DNA from: Legionella steelei
GTDB lineage: Bacteria; Pseudomonadota; Gammaproteobacteria; Legionellales; Legionellaceae
DNA: 64,000 bases
Assembly: GCF_001468005.1 (NCBI RefSeq)
Contig: NZ_LNYY01000019.1
Span: forward strand, 1,075,948-1,139,947
Direction of reading: 5' to 3'
Positions 36,383 to 44,912 of the stretch are shown here, piece by piece. The notes beneath the pieces are model-generated. The model had not been told where the DNA came from. It ran no database searches and saw only the letters and a list, made by a program, of their open reading frames with translations. The translations under genes and the position numbers were made by a program. Within the stretch, counting starts at the first letter, position 1. Every line of letters begins with the position of its first letter.

Positions 36383-38866
36383 TCAAATCATCTCTGATTC
36401 TATATCGTCCTTATTAACAACAGCCTTTTTACTTCTGTTAGATTTTGTTGGTTGAGCCCGACGTAAATCCTCATCATTGAAATCATCTACTTTAATCACA
36501 TCTTGACGTGCCAATTCCGCTTCTTTTAATTGCTTGGCTTCTGCTTCAGTCAATAAACCACAAGCTAAAGCTTCATTGATCTGCTCAAGTAAGGTAAGTG
36601 ATTTCAAAACATTATCTTTTACTGCTCGCATTACTTTTCTTTCTAACTCATCAGCAGCACAAATTTTATGGAATGTCTCCTCCATACGACCCAAAGGACA
36701 ATTCTCGCTTGCTTTACTATAAACTAAATGAGTAAGCCGGCTACGAGTTTCACCAGGTTCAATTAAAGCTCGAGCTAATTTATGGCCTAACTGATCATTT
36801 GGTTTATTTCTTCGATTGCCTAATGGTTTGATAATCAGACGTAAAACAACTCGTGCCCAACGAGCTGGAAAATTGACGATAACTCCATGCATTGCCATTT
36901 CACACTCATGCAATAATTGCTGACAACTCCACTCTACTAAAGGTAAATCAGCTTTTGGTTCACCATCTTCATGAAAACGTTTTAATACTGCTGAAGTCAA
37001 ATATAATGCACTCAGCATGTCTCCAAGACGAGATGACAGTTTCTCTTTACGCTTTAAGTTGCCACCTAAAACCGTCATTGAAAAATCAGCAAGAAACGCC
37101 AAATTCGCACTGTATTTATGCACGAGTTGGTAGTAACGCTTCACACTACTAACCGGTGCTTTAGACATATGTGCATCGGTCCAAGCAAAAATAACTGACT
37201 TAGTAAAATTAGCAATGATAAACCCGGCATGGGCAAAAAATGCTTTATCGAATTCAACCAAATTATTGTTTCTAATGCTTTCAAGCTCCTTAAACACATA
37301 CGGATGGCATCGAATTGCTCCCTGGCCAAAGATAATTAAACTTCGAGTTAATATATTCGCACCTTCCACAGTAATAGCGATGGGGGATCCCTGATATCCT
37401 CTACCCAAATAATTATTAGGACCAAGGCAAATGCCTTTCCCGCCATGAATATCCATAGAGTCAAGCGAAACTTGTCTTGCTCGTTCGGTAGTATGGTATT
37501 TTAATATCGCACCGACTACGGAAGGTTTGGCTCCATTATCTATAGCAGCAGCAGCCATTGTTACACCAGCATCAATAATGTATGTGTTCGCTGCAATTCG
37601 CGCCAAAGGTTCTTCAATACCTTCAAACTTTCCAATGGGCTGACTAAATTGTTTGCGAATGCGAGCATAAGCTCCAGAAGCTAAAGCAGCGGCTTGAGCC
37701 CCTCCGTTCGCACTCGAAGGTAATGATATGGCTCTTCCAGCACTCAAACACTCCATGAGCATGCGCCAGCCACAACCCGCCATTGCAACCCCGCCAATCA
37801 GGTAATCCATTGGAATAAACACGTCTTTACCTTGTGTTGGACCGTTTAAAAAGCCTGTATTCAATGGAAAATGGCGACGCCCTTTTGTAATACCAGCGGT
37901 ATTTGCTGGGATCAACGCACAACTAATACCTACATCTTCACCTTTACCCAACAAATTACTTGGGTCAAATAATCTGAATGCTAATCCAATTACTGTAGCT
38001 GCTGGACATAAAGTAATATAGCGTTTGTCCCAATTTAACCGAATTCCTAGTACTGTTTTGCCATCGATTTCTTGTTGACATACGATGCCTTTATCTGGAA
38101 TTGATGCCGCATCAGAACCAGCATTGGGTCCCGTCAATGCAAAACAAGGAATTTCTCGTCCATCTGCCAATCGTGGCAAATAGTAATTTTTTTGTTCCTC
38201 AGTTCCATATTTAAGTAATAGCTCACCTGGGCCCAGAGAATTAGGTACAGATATAGTTGTAGCTGCAGTAATTGAACGGCCATAGATTTTTACTAAAACA
38301 GACATTTGTGCCGTAGCAGAGAACTCGAGGCCACCATAATGTTTGGGAATAATCATGCCTAAGAATCGATTGTCTTTAATAAACTGCCAGATTTCCTGAG
38401 GCAAATCAGTAAGATTATGGGTTATATCCCAATCGTCAATCATGGAGCATAAAGTGTTCACTGGACCATTAATAAAAGCCTGTTCTTCTTCAGTCAAGCT
38501 TACTGTAGGTAAGTTCCTTAATATAGAAAAATCAGGAGCACCACTAAATAAATCTCCTTCCCAACTTACTGTACCCGCCTCAAGTGCCTCTCGTTCAGTG
38601 GCAGACATGGCTGGCATGGCTTTGCTTACAGATTTGAAAAAATATTTGGATAATAATGTGCGTCTTAAAGGTCTTATAGCACAAACAATTAAAGCAAGTT
38701 CAACTAAAACGAGGATGATTTTTGTTGTTAAACCAGGAGAACCATACCAGAAAACGAGAGCACTAAATAAACCAAAGCTAATCGCCCACACTGAAACTGC
38801 TGCTTGCCTTGTTAGCAATATCCCTGCAGCGCCAATGATTATGAGCACTAAAATAGCGTGTAGCAC
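36383..38866 (-). CDS. fadE: Acyl-CoA dehydrogenase FadE
   Basis: The 827-residue protein has the FadE layout: two or three N-terminal membrane helices (residues about 1-70), then the dehydrogenase core with FALTGPNAGSDAASIPDKG at about residue 250 and GGKGICLGPNNYLGRGYQG around residue 475, and a long C-terminal extension found only in this family. It oxidises acyl-CoA to trans-2-enoyl-CoA, the first step of beta-oxidation, at the inner membrane. E. coli FadE has 814 residues. The acidic/basic tail (NDEDLRRAQPTKSNRSKKAVV) is variable. It stands alone, 180 bases from the upstream hydrolase gene. Confidence 0.95.
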   Translation of the reverse strand: MLHAILVLIIIGAAGILLTRQAAVSVWAISFGLFSALVFWYGSPGLTTKIILVLVELALIVCAIRPLRRTLLSKYFFKSVSKAMPAMSATEREALEAGTVSWEGDLFSGAPDFSILRNLPTVSLTEEEQAFINGPVNTLCSMIDDWDITHNLTDLPQEIWQFIKDNRFLGMIIPKHYGGLEFSATAQMSVLVKIYGRSITAATTISVPNSLGPGELLLKYGTEEQKNYYLPRLADGREIPCFALTGPNAGSDAASIPDKGIVCQQEIDGKTVLGIRLNWDKRYITLCPAATVIGLAFRLFDPSNLLGKGEDVGISCALIPANTAGITKGRRHFPLNTGFLNGPTQGKDVFIPMDYLIGGVAMAGCGWRMLMECLSAGRAISLPSSANGGAQAAALASGAYARIRKQFSQPIGKFEGIEEPLARIAANTYIIDAGVTMAAAAIDNGAKPSVVGAILKYHTTERARQVSLDSMDIHGGKGICLGPNNYLGRGYQGSPIAITVEGANILTRSLIIFGQGAIRCHPYVFKELESIRNNNLVEFDKAFFAHAGFIIANFTKSVIFAWTDAHMSKAPVSSVKRYYQLVHKYSANLAFLADFSMTVLGGNLKRKEKLSSRLGDMLSALYLTSAVLKRFHEDGEPKADLPLVEWSCQQLLHECEMAMHGVIVNFPARWARVVLRLIIKPLGNRRNKPNDQLGHKLARALIEPGETRSRLTHLVYSKASENCPLGRMEETFHKICAADELERKVMRAVKDNVLKSLTLLEQINEALACGLLTEAEAKQLKEAELARQDVIKVDDFNDEDLRRAQPTKSNRSKKAVVNKDDIESEMI

Positions 38867-38936
38867 ATTATTCTCCTTAATATTTTGGGCCTTCTGACCA
38901 CAAGTACGCCTGTTAACAACTCGATTATCCTAGGCA

Positions 38937-39018
38937 AAAAAAGTGTCATTTATTTATACGCTCCGATACACACGTACTCGTGTATGCTGCGTTTAGTGCT
39001 CTAAAATGACACTTTTTT
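38937..39018. terminator. Long nested inverted repeat between hydrolase gene and fadE
   Basis: AAAAAAGTGTCATTT at 38937-38951 and AAATGACACTTTTTT at 39004-39018 pair perfectly, with an inner ATACAC/GTGTAT hairpin. With A-run and T-run flanks, it can act as an intrinsic terminator in either direction. Confidence 0.65.
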
Positions 39019-39046
39019 GGCTCAGTCTAGCGAATTGTCAATAGAC

Positions 39047-39838
39047 TCAATTTAAGTTCAAACCAGACACAATTTTTATAATTTGCTTTGCAACAACTTC
39101 TGGGTATTCCATAGGAAATAAATGGGTACCTTGTGTCTTATAATTTATAACATTAAAATATTTTTTCATGTAACGCACATCCATTTTACCAACCACAGTA
39201 CTTTTGTCACCATAAATTAATGCTGTTGGAATGAATAACTTACCTTCATAGTTTGGAATGACGTGTGGAATCGTTCGATAAATTTGATATTCAATATGCC
39301 TGTCGAAGCGTAAATAGTATCCATCCTTTTTGTACTCTAATCCGTAGGTAATATAATCATTTAAACAAGCATCCGTAAAGGTTTTAAATAAGTCTCGAGT
39401 TTTTAAATAAGCGATTAATTGATCATGACTATCCCAATACATACGACGGCCTCGAGTTCTTAATGCAGGGGTTACCCGATCAATAATGCCCAGAGCTTTT
39501 GCCAAACGAACCATACTTGATTTAAAAGTACCAATTAAAGGCGAATCCAACATGATCACCGCTTTAAATAGTTCTGGCTGCTCAATGGCTGCCAAGAAAC
39601 TCAAAATCCCTCCTAGAGAATGTCCTACTGCAATTACGGGCTGATTGGCTTGCTTTTTAATACTGCCAATAACTTCCAATACGAGATTGTGCCAGTTTTC
39701 GCTTACTGGAAATAAAGGATCGTGACCAATTCGGTCGATGTAACAATAATCGAATTCTTTCTCGAGGCCATCCAGCATTTGTTTGTAGCATAAAGCTGGG
39801 AAACCATTTCCATGCGCAAAATGAATCAACTCTCTCAT
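39047..39838 (-). CDS. Alpha/beta hydrolase
   Basis: The 263-residue protein has the family's HGNGFPA oxyanion motif near residue 9, the nucleophile elbow VGHSLGG near residue 87, acid-loop region ALIYGDKSTVV near residue 211 and the catalytic His in QGTHLFPMEYP near residue 246. No signal peptide is seen, so it is cytoplasmic. Relatives include esterases, haloalkane dehalogenases and lipases; the substrate cannot be told. It may be the last gene of the ugp-DUF1189 transcription unit, 89 bases downstream, or a separate unit. Confidence 0.85.
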   Translation of the reverse strand: MRELIHFAHGNGFPALCYKQMLDGLEKEFDYCYIDRIGHDPLFPVSENWHNLVLEVIGSIKKQANQPVIAVGHSLGGILSFLAAIEQPELFKAVIMLDSPLIGTFKSSMVRLAKALGIIDRVTPALRTRGRRMYWDSHDQLIAYLKTRDLFKTFTDACLNDYITYGLEYKKDGYYLRFDRHIEYQIYRTIPHVIPNYEGKLFIPTALIYGDKSTVVGKMDVRYMKKYFNVINYKTQGTHLFPMEYPEVVAKQIIKIVSGLNLN

Positions 39839-39927
39839 AAAGTCACCATTTGCATCTATCCATCAATAGAAATCCAATAATAGTCAAAATGCACTAACCA
39901 ATATCACCATATCAAACTCAATGTTTT

Positions 39928-40803
39928 TCATGAAATCATAACTCGCCTACTTTCTGCACGTAGTGAATAAAGTGCAAAACTGTAATATGCGATTAGTAAT
40001 GCAAATAAAATGAATCCTGATCCCGGAAAAATTGAATTGAGTGTAAACATAATCAGCAGCAGTAATAACATAGGAGTACCAGCAACAATTAACAAGCGAC
40101 ATGATTGTAAAAAGCTTACGTTAAAGGAAAAGAATATATTTGAAAAAACTTGCCCCAAAAATGCTAACACCAAGAAAAAAACAATAAAAATTGAAAGAAA
40201 TATTGCTACAACCATGGGGTAAATCATCAGTTGTGAAAAGAGTTTTAAATTTTTAATTGAGTTTTGTTCAGCAATTTTTTTACCATCAAATACAAGGTTA
40301 GTACTTTTGTCAAACTTTTGAACTAAAGGCTCACTTCTACTGGGTTTTGAATCCGTCATATTAAACAGTTTAAGACTCGGTACTTTAAGAGAAATTTTAC
40401 TTTTATTAATCAAAACCGTAAGGTAAGGAAAATCTGTAGGAAAATCATTGATCTTACCTGTAGTATCAATAGCAACCACTACTTGCCCTTGCTCATTTTT
40501 AATTAAATAAGGCATTGGCTTATCAAAAGAAACTTCACCATTTTGTATATCAAAAACAGGAATTTTTGATAAAGGGTCCGTAATTTGATCTTTAAATGCT
40601 TCATTCAAGCTAAAGCTCATTCTTAATGCAAATGGAATTGAAAATAAGGCTATGGTTAATATAAGGTAAAAAAGAGCAAATCCTCGCCAACGTTTTCCAA
40701 CATCCACATAAAGACGTCGTGAATAGAAAGACATATACAATGCAGACCAATAGCGATAAACCGGGGTATCAATTGGTTTTAGTTTGTTTTTTTCTTTACG
40801 CAC
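39928..40803 (-). CDS. DUF1189-family membrane protein
   Basis: An upstream frame starts at 40884, inside ugpC, but a GTG at 40803 has a GGAGA ribosome site five to six bases away and gives 291 residues. This GTG lies within the last codons of ugpC (8-base overlap). The protein has one membrane helix at its N-terminal side (FALFYLILTIALFSIPFAL) and four in its C-terminal part (MVVAIFLSIFIVFFLVLAF, LLIVAGTPMLLLLLIMF). The periplasmic loop between holds PVFDIQNGEVSFDKPMPY, the DUF1189 signature. Function is unknown. Coupling to ugpC suggests a link to phospholipid or glycerophosphate traffic, as inference. Confidence 0.8.
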   Translation of the reverse strand: MRKEKNKLKPIDTPVYRYWSALYMSFYSRRLYVDVGKRWRGFALFYLILTIALFSIPFALRMSFSLNEAFKDQITDPLSKIPVFDIQNGEVSFDKPMPYLIKNEQGQVVVAIDTTGKINDFPTDFPYLTVLINKSKISLKVPSLKLFNMTDSKPSRSEPLVQKFDKSTNLVFDGKKIAEQNSIKNLKLFSQLMIYPMVVAIFLSIFIVFFLVLAFLGQVFSNIFFSFNVSFLQSCRLLIVAGTPMLLLLLIMFTLNSIFPGSGFILFALLIAYYSFALYSLRAESRRVMIS

Positions 40804-41887
40804 GCCATTCTCCAATACGTTTTCCAGAAGTACGATGAAAAAGATGTAATTTAATTTTAGGTAGCTCAACCCAGAGTTGTCCACCCGTCAGTTGTTGATC
40901 TGCTGTAACACGCAAATTAAGGGACTGGCCATTTTTGATGCATTTAGCATGGAGCAATTTGTCAGCGCCCATATCATCCATAAATTCAATATGGATGGGA
41001 ATGCCTTGTGGGTTATTCTCAGAGCACAACACAATATGCTCTGCGCGGATTGCCAAAACCAATTCATCTTTATCTTCAAGCTCAAGAACCAAATCAGGAA
41101 TAGGGTAAGTAATTCCCAAATCCGTTTGCACCGTATTACTGCTTTTATCGAAGATTCCTGATATCAGGTTCATAGGATATTGTCCTGTAAATCCAGCCAC
41201 AAATAAAGTTGCAGGATTTTGATAGAGCTCCTGAGGAGTACCTATTTGTTCAACATCTCCTTGATTAAGTACGATAACACGTTCAGCCATAGTCATTGCT
41301 TCAGTTTGATCATGAGTTACGTATAAACTGGTTGTATTTAATTGTTGATGCAACCGACGAATTTCATGACGCATTTCCGTCCGTAACTTTGCATCAAGAT
41401 TTGATAAGGGTTCATCAAATAAAAAAACTGCAGGAGAACGCACCATAGCTCTTCCCATAGCAACTCTTTGTCTTTGCCCTCCTGAAAGCGCTTGTGGTTT
41501 GCGCTCCAAAAAAGGAGTCAAATGCAACAACTGTGCTGCTTCATCCACCCTTTTTTTAATTTCTGCTTTCTTATAACGTCGCATCTTTAACCCATAAGCC
41601 ATATTTTCGAATACAGTCATATGTGGATATAAAGCATAATTTTGAAAAACCATAGCCATATCTCTTTGGGCTGCGGGTATTTCATTAACACATTGATCGT
41701 TGATTAAAATTGAACCCGAGCTGACATCATCCAAACCTGCAATTAAACGCAATAAAGTTGTTTTTCCACATCCAGAAGGACCAACAATAACCACAAATTC
41801 GCCTTTTTTGATGCCTACGTTTACTTTATTTAGAACCGTTGTAGGTCCAACACTCTTTGACACTTCAATGAGATTGACGGTTGCCAT
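40796..41887 (-). CDS. ugpC: Sn-glycerol-3-phosphate ABC transporter ATP-binding protein
   Basis: The 363-residue protein has Walker A GPSGCGKTT at about residues 37-45, Q-loop FQNYALYPHMTV, signature LSGGQRQRVAMGRA, Walker B VFLFDEPLSNLDA, and the C-terminal TOBE domain of the MalK/UgpC group. It powers the UgpAE permease. MalK-type proteins can serve several sugar or glycerophosphodiester importers, so the substrate is inferred from the permeases. It lies two bases downstream of ugpE. Confidence 0.9.
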   Translation of the reverse strand: MATVNLIEVSKSVGPTTVLNKVNVGIKKGEFVVIVGPSGCGKTTLLRLIAGLDDVSSGSILINDQCVNEIPAAQRDMAMVFQNYALYPHMTVFENMAYGLKMRRYKKAEIKKRVDEAAQLLHLTPFLERKPQALSGGQRQRVAMGRAMVRSPAVFLFDEPLSNLDAKLRTEMRHEIRRLHQQLNTTSLYVTHDQTEAMTMAERVIVLNQGDVEQIGTPQELYQNPATLFVAGFTGQYPMNLISGIFDKSSNTVQTDLGITYPIPDLVLELEDKDELVLAIRAEHIVLCSENNPQGIPIHIEFMDDMGADKLLHAKCIKNGQSLNLRVTADQQLTGGQLWVELPKIKLHLFHRTSGKRIGEWRA

Positions 41888-41889
41888 GC

Positions 41890-42720
41890 TTACTTTAACC
41901 CTTTTTCAAACCAGCGCTGCATTAACATCACCACCATGCAAGGCGGAATAAGAGCAATCAATGCAACAGCCATAATGTAATGCCATTGTGGAATTTGATC
42001 TGCCACCCCAGCTAAATATCGAATACCCATAACTACTGTAGCCATTTTTGTTTCCGTAGTAATCACTAGCGGCCACAGATATTGATTCCAGCCATATACA
42101 AACAAAATAACAAATAATGATGCAATTTGCGTTCTAGATAGGGGTAAAACAATATCAAAAAAGAAACGCACAGCCCCTGCCCCATCTAATTTTGCCGCAT
42201 CAACAAGTTCAGAAGGAATAGTTTTAAAAAACTGACGAAATAAAAATGTACCTGTAGCGGACACAAATAAAGGCAAGGTCAATCCAGTAAATGAGTTTAA
42301 TAGTCCAAAAGAAGCAACCACCTGGAATGTAGGCACAATTCGGACCTCTATCGGCAACATCATCGTAGTAAAAATTAATGCAAAACATAGCTTTTTAAAT
42401 GGAAAATCAAAGTAAACTAAAGCAAATGCAGAACCTAAAGCAAGAACTATCTTGCCTAATGCAATGGCCATAGCCATAAAAAAACTATTCAATAACATAG
42501 AAGTAATCGGCTCACCTCCTGTAACCGCTAATCCTTCCGTCATGACTGCCTTTAGATTTTTGAATAATAATGTACCTGGAACCATAGGAATGTGAGATTG
42601 CATCATGATATTGCCTTCATTACTGGCAGCAACGAGTGCCAAATAAACAGGTAACAACATCAAAATCACAAAACAGCATAAAACTCCATGTGATAGAGCA
42701 CGAGTAAAATATGATTTCAT
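41890..42720 (-). CDS. ugpE: Sn-glycerol-3-phosphate ABC transporter permease
   Basis: The 276-residue protein has six predicted membrane helices and the permease EAA loop (VDAAKLDGAGAVRFFFDIVLPLS in part: VDAAKLDGAGAVRFF). Early motif HIPMVPGTLLFKNLKAV is typical of UgpE. It overlaps ugpA by four bases (ATGA). It forms the channel with UgpA in the inner membrane. Confidence 0.9.
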   Translation of the reverse strand: MKSYFTRALSHGVLCCFVILMLLPVYLALVAASNEGNIMMQSHIPMVPGTLLFKNLKAVMTEGLAVTGGEPITSMLLNSFFMAMAIALGKIVLALGSAFALVYFDFPFKKLCFALIFTTMMLPIEVRIVPTFQVVASFGLLNSFTGLTLPLFVSATGTFLFRQFFKTIPSELVDAAKLDGAGAVRFFFDIVLPLSRTQIASLFVILFVYGWNQYLWPLVITTETKMATVVMGIRYLAGVADQIPQWHYIMAVALIALIPPCMVVMLMQRWFEKGLK

Positions 42721-43595
42721 GCGTAATGAACCTTTTTTTCGAGGTACTTAAATTGCACTGAAGAAACAAGAATAACAATAATCATTAAGAGTACCGATTG
42801 TGCAGATGAACTGCCTATATCCATTCCTTCAAATCCATCTTGATACACTTTATAAATCAAATTAGTCGTACTATTACCAGGACCACCATGTGTCATCACT
42901 TGAATAATGCCAAAAGTATCAAAAAAACCATACATAAGATTCATAATGATCAAGAAAAAAGTAGTTGGAGATAACAGTGGAACAATGATTTGCCAAAAAC
43001 GTTGCCATCCTGAAGCACCATCGATGATTGCTGCATCAATTAATGATGAAGGAATTGCTTTAAGGGCTGCGAGGTAAAATAAAAAATTATAACTGAATTG
43101 CTGCCAACTCGCGGTAAGTATCACCACAGCAAATGCTTGATTGACATTATTTACATAATCAAAATTAATTCCAAGTGACTGCAAAAAATGTGTCAGCCAT
43201 CCTAAAGTGGGATGACATAAAAAACGCCATAAAATCGCTGCCACTGCAGGAGCAATAGCGTAAGGCCAAATTAATAAAGATTTATAGACCCCTTGCGTTC
43301 GGCCTCTATTATTCACTAATATGGCCATAAGGAGTCCTAAACTTAATGTGAAAAACGTCACGCTAAGAGCAATAATAAAGGTAACCCCAATTGCTTTGCT
43401 GTAACTCGGATCCCAAAAAAGATCCAAAAAATTGGAAAGTCCTGCAAATTTTTTATGCAGACCAAAAGCATCTGTATAAAAAAACGATTGCAATAATGCA
43501 TTACATGCAGGCCAAATGAAAAACACCAGGGTAACAATAAGCTGTGGCACTATAAAAAGCCAAGCATAAAGGCGTTGATGATTAAATTTAGCCAT
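42717..43595 (-). CDS. ugpA: Sn-glycerol-3-phosphate ABC transporter permease
   Basis: The frame is open from 43736, but its first 47 codons overlap a palindromic intergenic repeat and look non-coding. The ATG at 43595 gives MAKFNHQRLYAWLFIVPQLI, as in UgpA, and 292 residues, close to the family length of 295. The EAA loop is LIDAAIIDGASGWQRFWQI near residue 185. Six membrane helices are predicted. The usual binding-protein gene ugpB is not next to it. Confidence 0.9.
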   Translation of the reverse strand: MAKFNHQRLYAWLFIVPQLIVTLVFFIWPACNALLQSFFYTDAFGLHKKFAGLSNFLDLFWDPSYSKAIGVTFIIALSVTFFTLSLGLLMAILVNNRGRTQGVYKSLLIWPYAIAPAVAAILWRFLCHPTLGWLTHFLQSLGINFDYVNNVNQAFAVVILTASWQQFSYNFLFYLAALKAIPSSLIDAAIIDGASGWQRFWQIIVPLLSPTTFFLIIMNLMYGFFDTFGIIQVMTHGGPGNSTTNLIYKVYQDGFEGMDIGSSSAQSVLLMIIVILVSSVQFKYLEKKVHYA

Positions 43596-43689
43596 TGCCC
43601 AACGTATAAGAGGGTCTGTATAAACATTATATAGCTCTGGTTGTTTAAGTAAAGTGATAAAAAAGAAGAAGAAGAAGCTTAGGTAATAC

Positions 43690-43769
43690 GTAGCCTGGGT
43701 GCAGTGCAGCGAAAATCGGGTTTTCTCATCTTGCATGCCCCGGGTTTCGCTGCACTGCAGCGAGGCTAC
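43690..43769. repeat. Palindromic intergenic repeat, GTAGCCTGGGT family
   Basis: The unit runs from GTAGCCTGGGTGCAGTGCAG to GCTGCACTGCAGCGAGGCTAC, with an inner GTGCAGCGAAAA against TTTCGCTGCAC, between the divergent ugpA and quinone oxidoreductase genes. Confidence 0.8.
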
Positions 43770-43798
43770 AATTAATTATTTATTTTAAGGAAAAAATT

Positions 43799-44767
43799 TT
43801 GCGCTACGTACACATAGAAAACCCTGGTTCACACAGTCGATTGGTCATCGAAAATGGCCCAACTCCTGAATACAGCGAATCACAAATTTTGGTGCGTGTA
43901 AAAGCAACAGCTTTAAATCGAGCAGATATCATGCAACGTTATGGCAAATATCCGCCACCAGCTGGCGAATCGGATATCCTAGGCTTGGAAATTGCAGGCG
44001 AAGTAGTTGAGGTGGGAGCACATGTCACTCAATTTAAACCAGGCGATAAAGTTTATGGGTTAGTTGGCAGTGGCGCTTATGCCGAATTTTGCCCTGTTGA
44101 AGCATCGTTAGCTCAACACATTCCAGCAACCTGGGATTATACCCTTGCTGCTGCACTTCCTGAAGCGTTGATGACTGTTTATGCTTCTTTGTTTGATCTA
44201 GGTACGCTGAAATCAGGGCAAACATTGCTTATTCATGGTGCAGGAAGTGGTATTGCATCGCTAGCAATTCAAATGGCAAAATTGATCGGTGTACACGTAA
44301 TCACTACAGTAGGAACTGATGACAAGATAGATAAAGCAAAAAAACTTAGTGCAGATCAAGTCATTAATTATCGTAAACAAGACTTCGAGGATTTAATTGA
44401 GGATCACAGCGTTGATTTGATTATAGATTTTATAGGCGGCGATTATTTTAATAAACACTTACACTTATTGAAACCACAAAGCAAACTTATCCAGATAGCA
44501 TGCCTTAAAGGAAGTACCGTAGAATGCAACCTTGCATTGATTATGCGTAAAAGGCTGCAAATTATTGGTTTTGTACTCCGCTCTCAATCTATTGAGGAAA
44601 AAAGTAAATTATGGCGCGAAGCTCATAATGCATGGACGAAGTACCTCGAAGCAAAAAAAATAATCCCTATTATTGATTCGGAGTTTAAACTAGAACAAAT
44701 TGAAGAAGCCCATCAGCGGATACAATCAGGCGTGCATTTTGGAAAAATTGTTGTGCATGTGGATTAA
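43799..44767 (+). CDS. NAD(P)H:quinone oxidoreductase, PIG3/zeta-crystallin-like
   Basis: The start is a TTG at 43799 with AAGGAA about ten bases upstream; the 322-residue product is normal for the family. It is a medium-chain dehydrogenase: GroES-like N-terminal domain with RADIMQRYGKYPPPAGESDILGLEIAG in parts (ADIMQRYGKYPPP and ILGLEIAG), then a Rossmann fold with LLIHGAGSGIASLAIQMAK near residue 140. Zinc ligands of alcohol dehydrogenases are absent, as in quinone reductases of the PIG3 type. It probably reduces quinones with NADPH in the cytoplasm. Convergent with the ClC gene. Confidence 0.88.
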   Translation: MRYVHIENPGSHSRLVIENGPTPEYSESQILVRVKATALNRADIMQRYGKYPPPAGESDILGLEIAGEVVEVGAHVTQFKPGDKVYGLVGSGAYAEFCPVEASLAQHIPATWDYTLAAALPEALMTVYASLFDLGTLKSGQTLLIHGAGSGIASLAIQMAKLIGVHVITTVGTDDKIDKAKKLSADQVINYRKQDFEDLIEDHSVDLIIDFIGGDYFNKHLHLLKPQSKLIQIACLKGSTVECNLALIMRKRLQIIGFVLRSQSIEEKSKLWREAHNAWTKYLEAKKIIPIIDSEFKLEQIEEAHQRIQSGVHFGKIVVHVD

Positions 44768-44846
44768 TTGTAATCGCTTGTTTGCCTGAGCGAGTGCTTC
44801 ATCTATTATTCTTAAGCAGTTACAAACACCGAAAATACCAGACAAT

Positions 44847-44874
44847 GTAAGCTGGGCTTATCAGCCCAGCCTAC
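44847..44874. terminator. GCTGGGCT hairpin between convergent genes
   Basis: GTAAGCTGGGCT and AGCCCAGCCTAC pair around TATC. The sequence is related to the subterminal hairpins of the MITE-like element, here without its ends. Confidence 0.65.
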
Positions 44875-44912
44875 TTACGGCAATTAGTATCCAGGCAGGC
44901 ATACGTTCACAC

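Noticed and set aside
40804-40884. An N-terminal extension of the DUF1189 protein into ugpC
   Set aside because: The GTG at 40803 has a good ribosome site and avoids an 89-base overlap with ugpC.
43596-43736. A 47-residue N-terminal extension of UgpA
   Set aside because: It is encoded by a palindromic intergenic repeat and has no counterpart in UgpA proteins; the start at 43595 gives the normal length.
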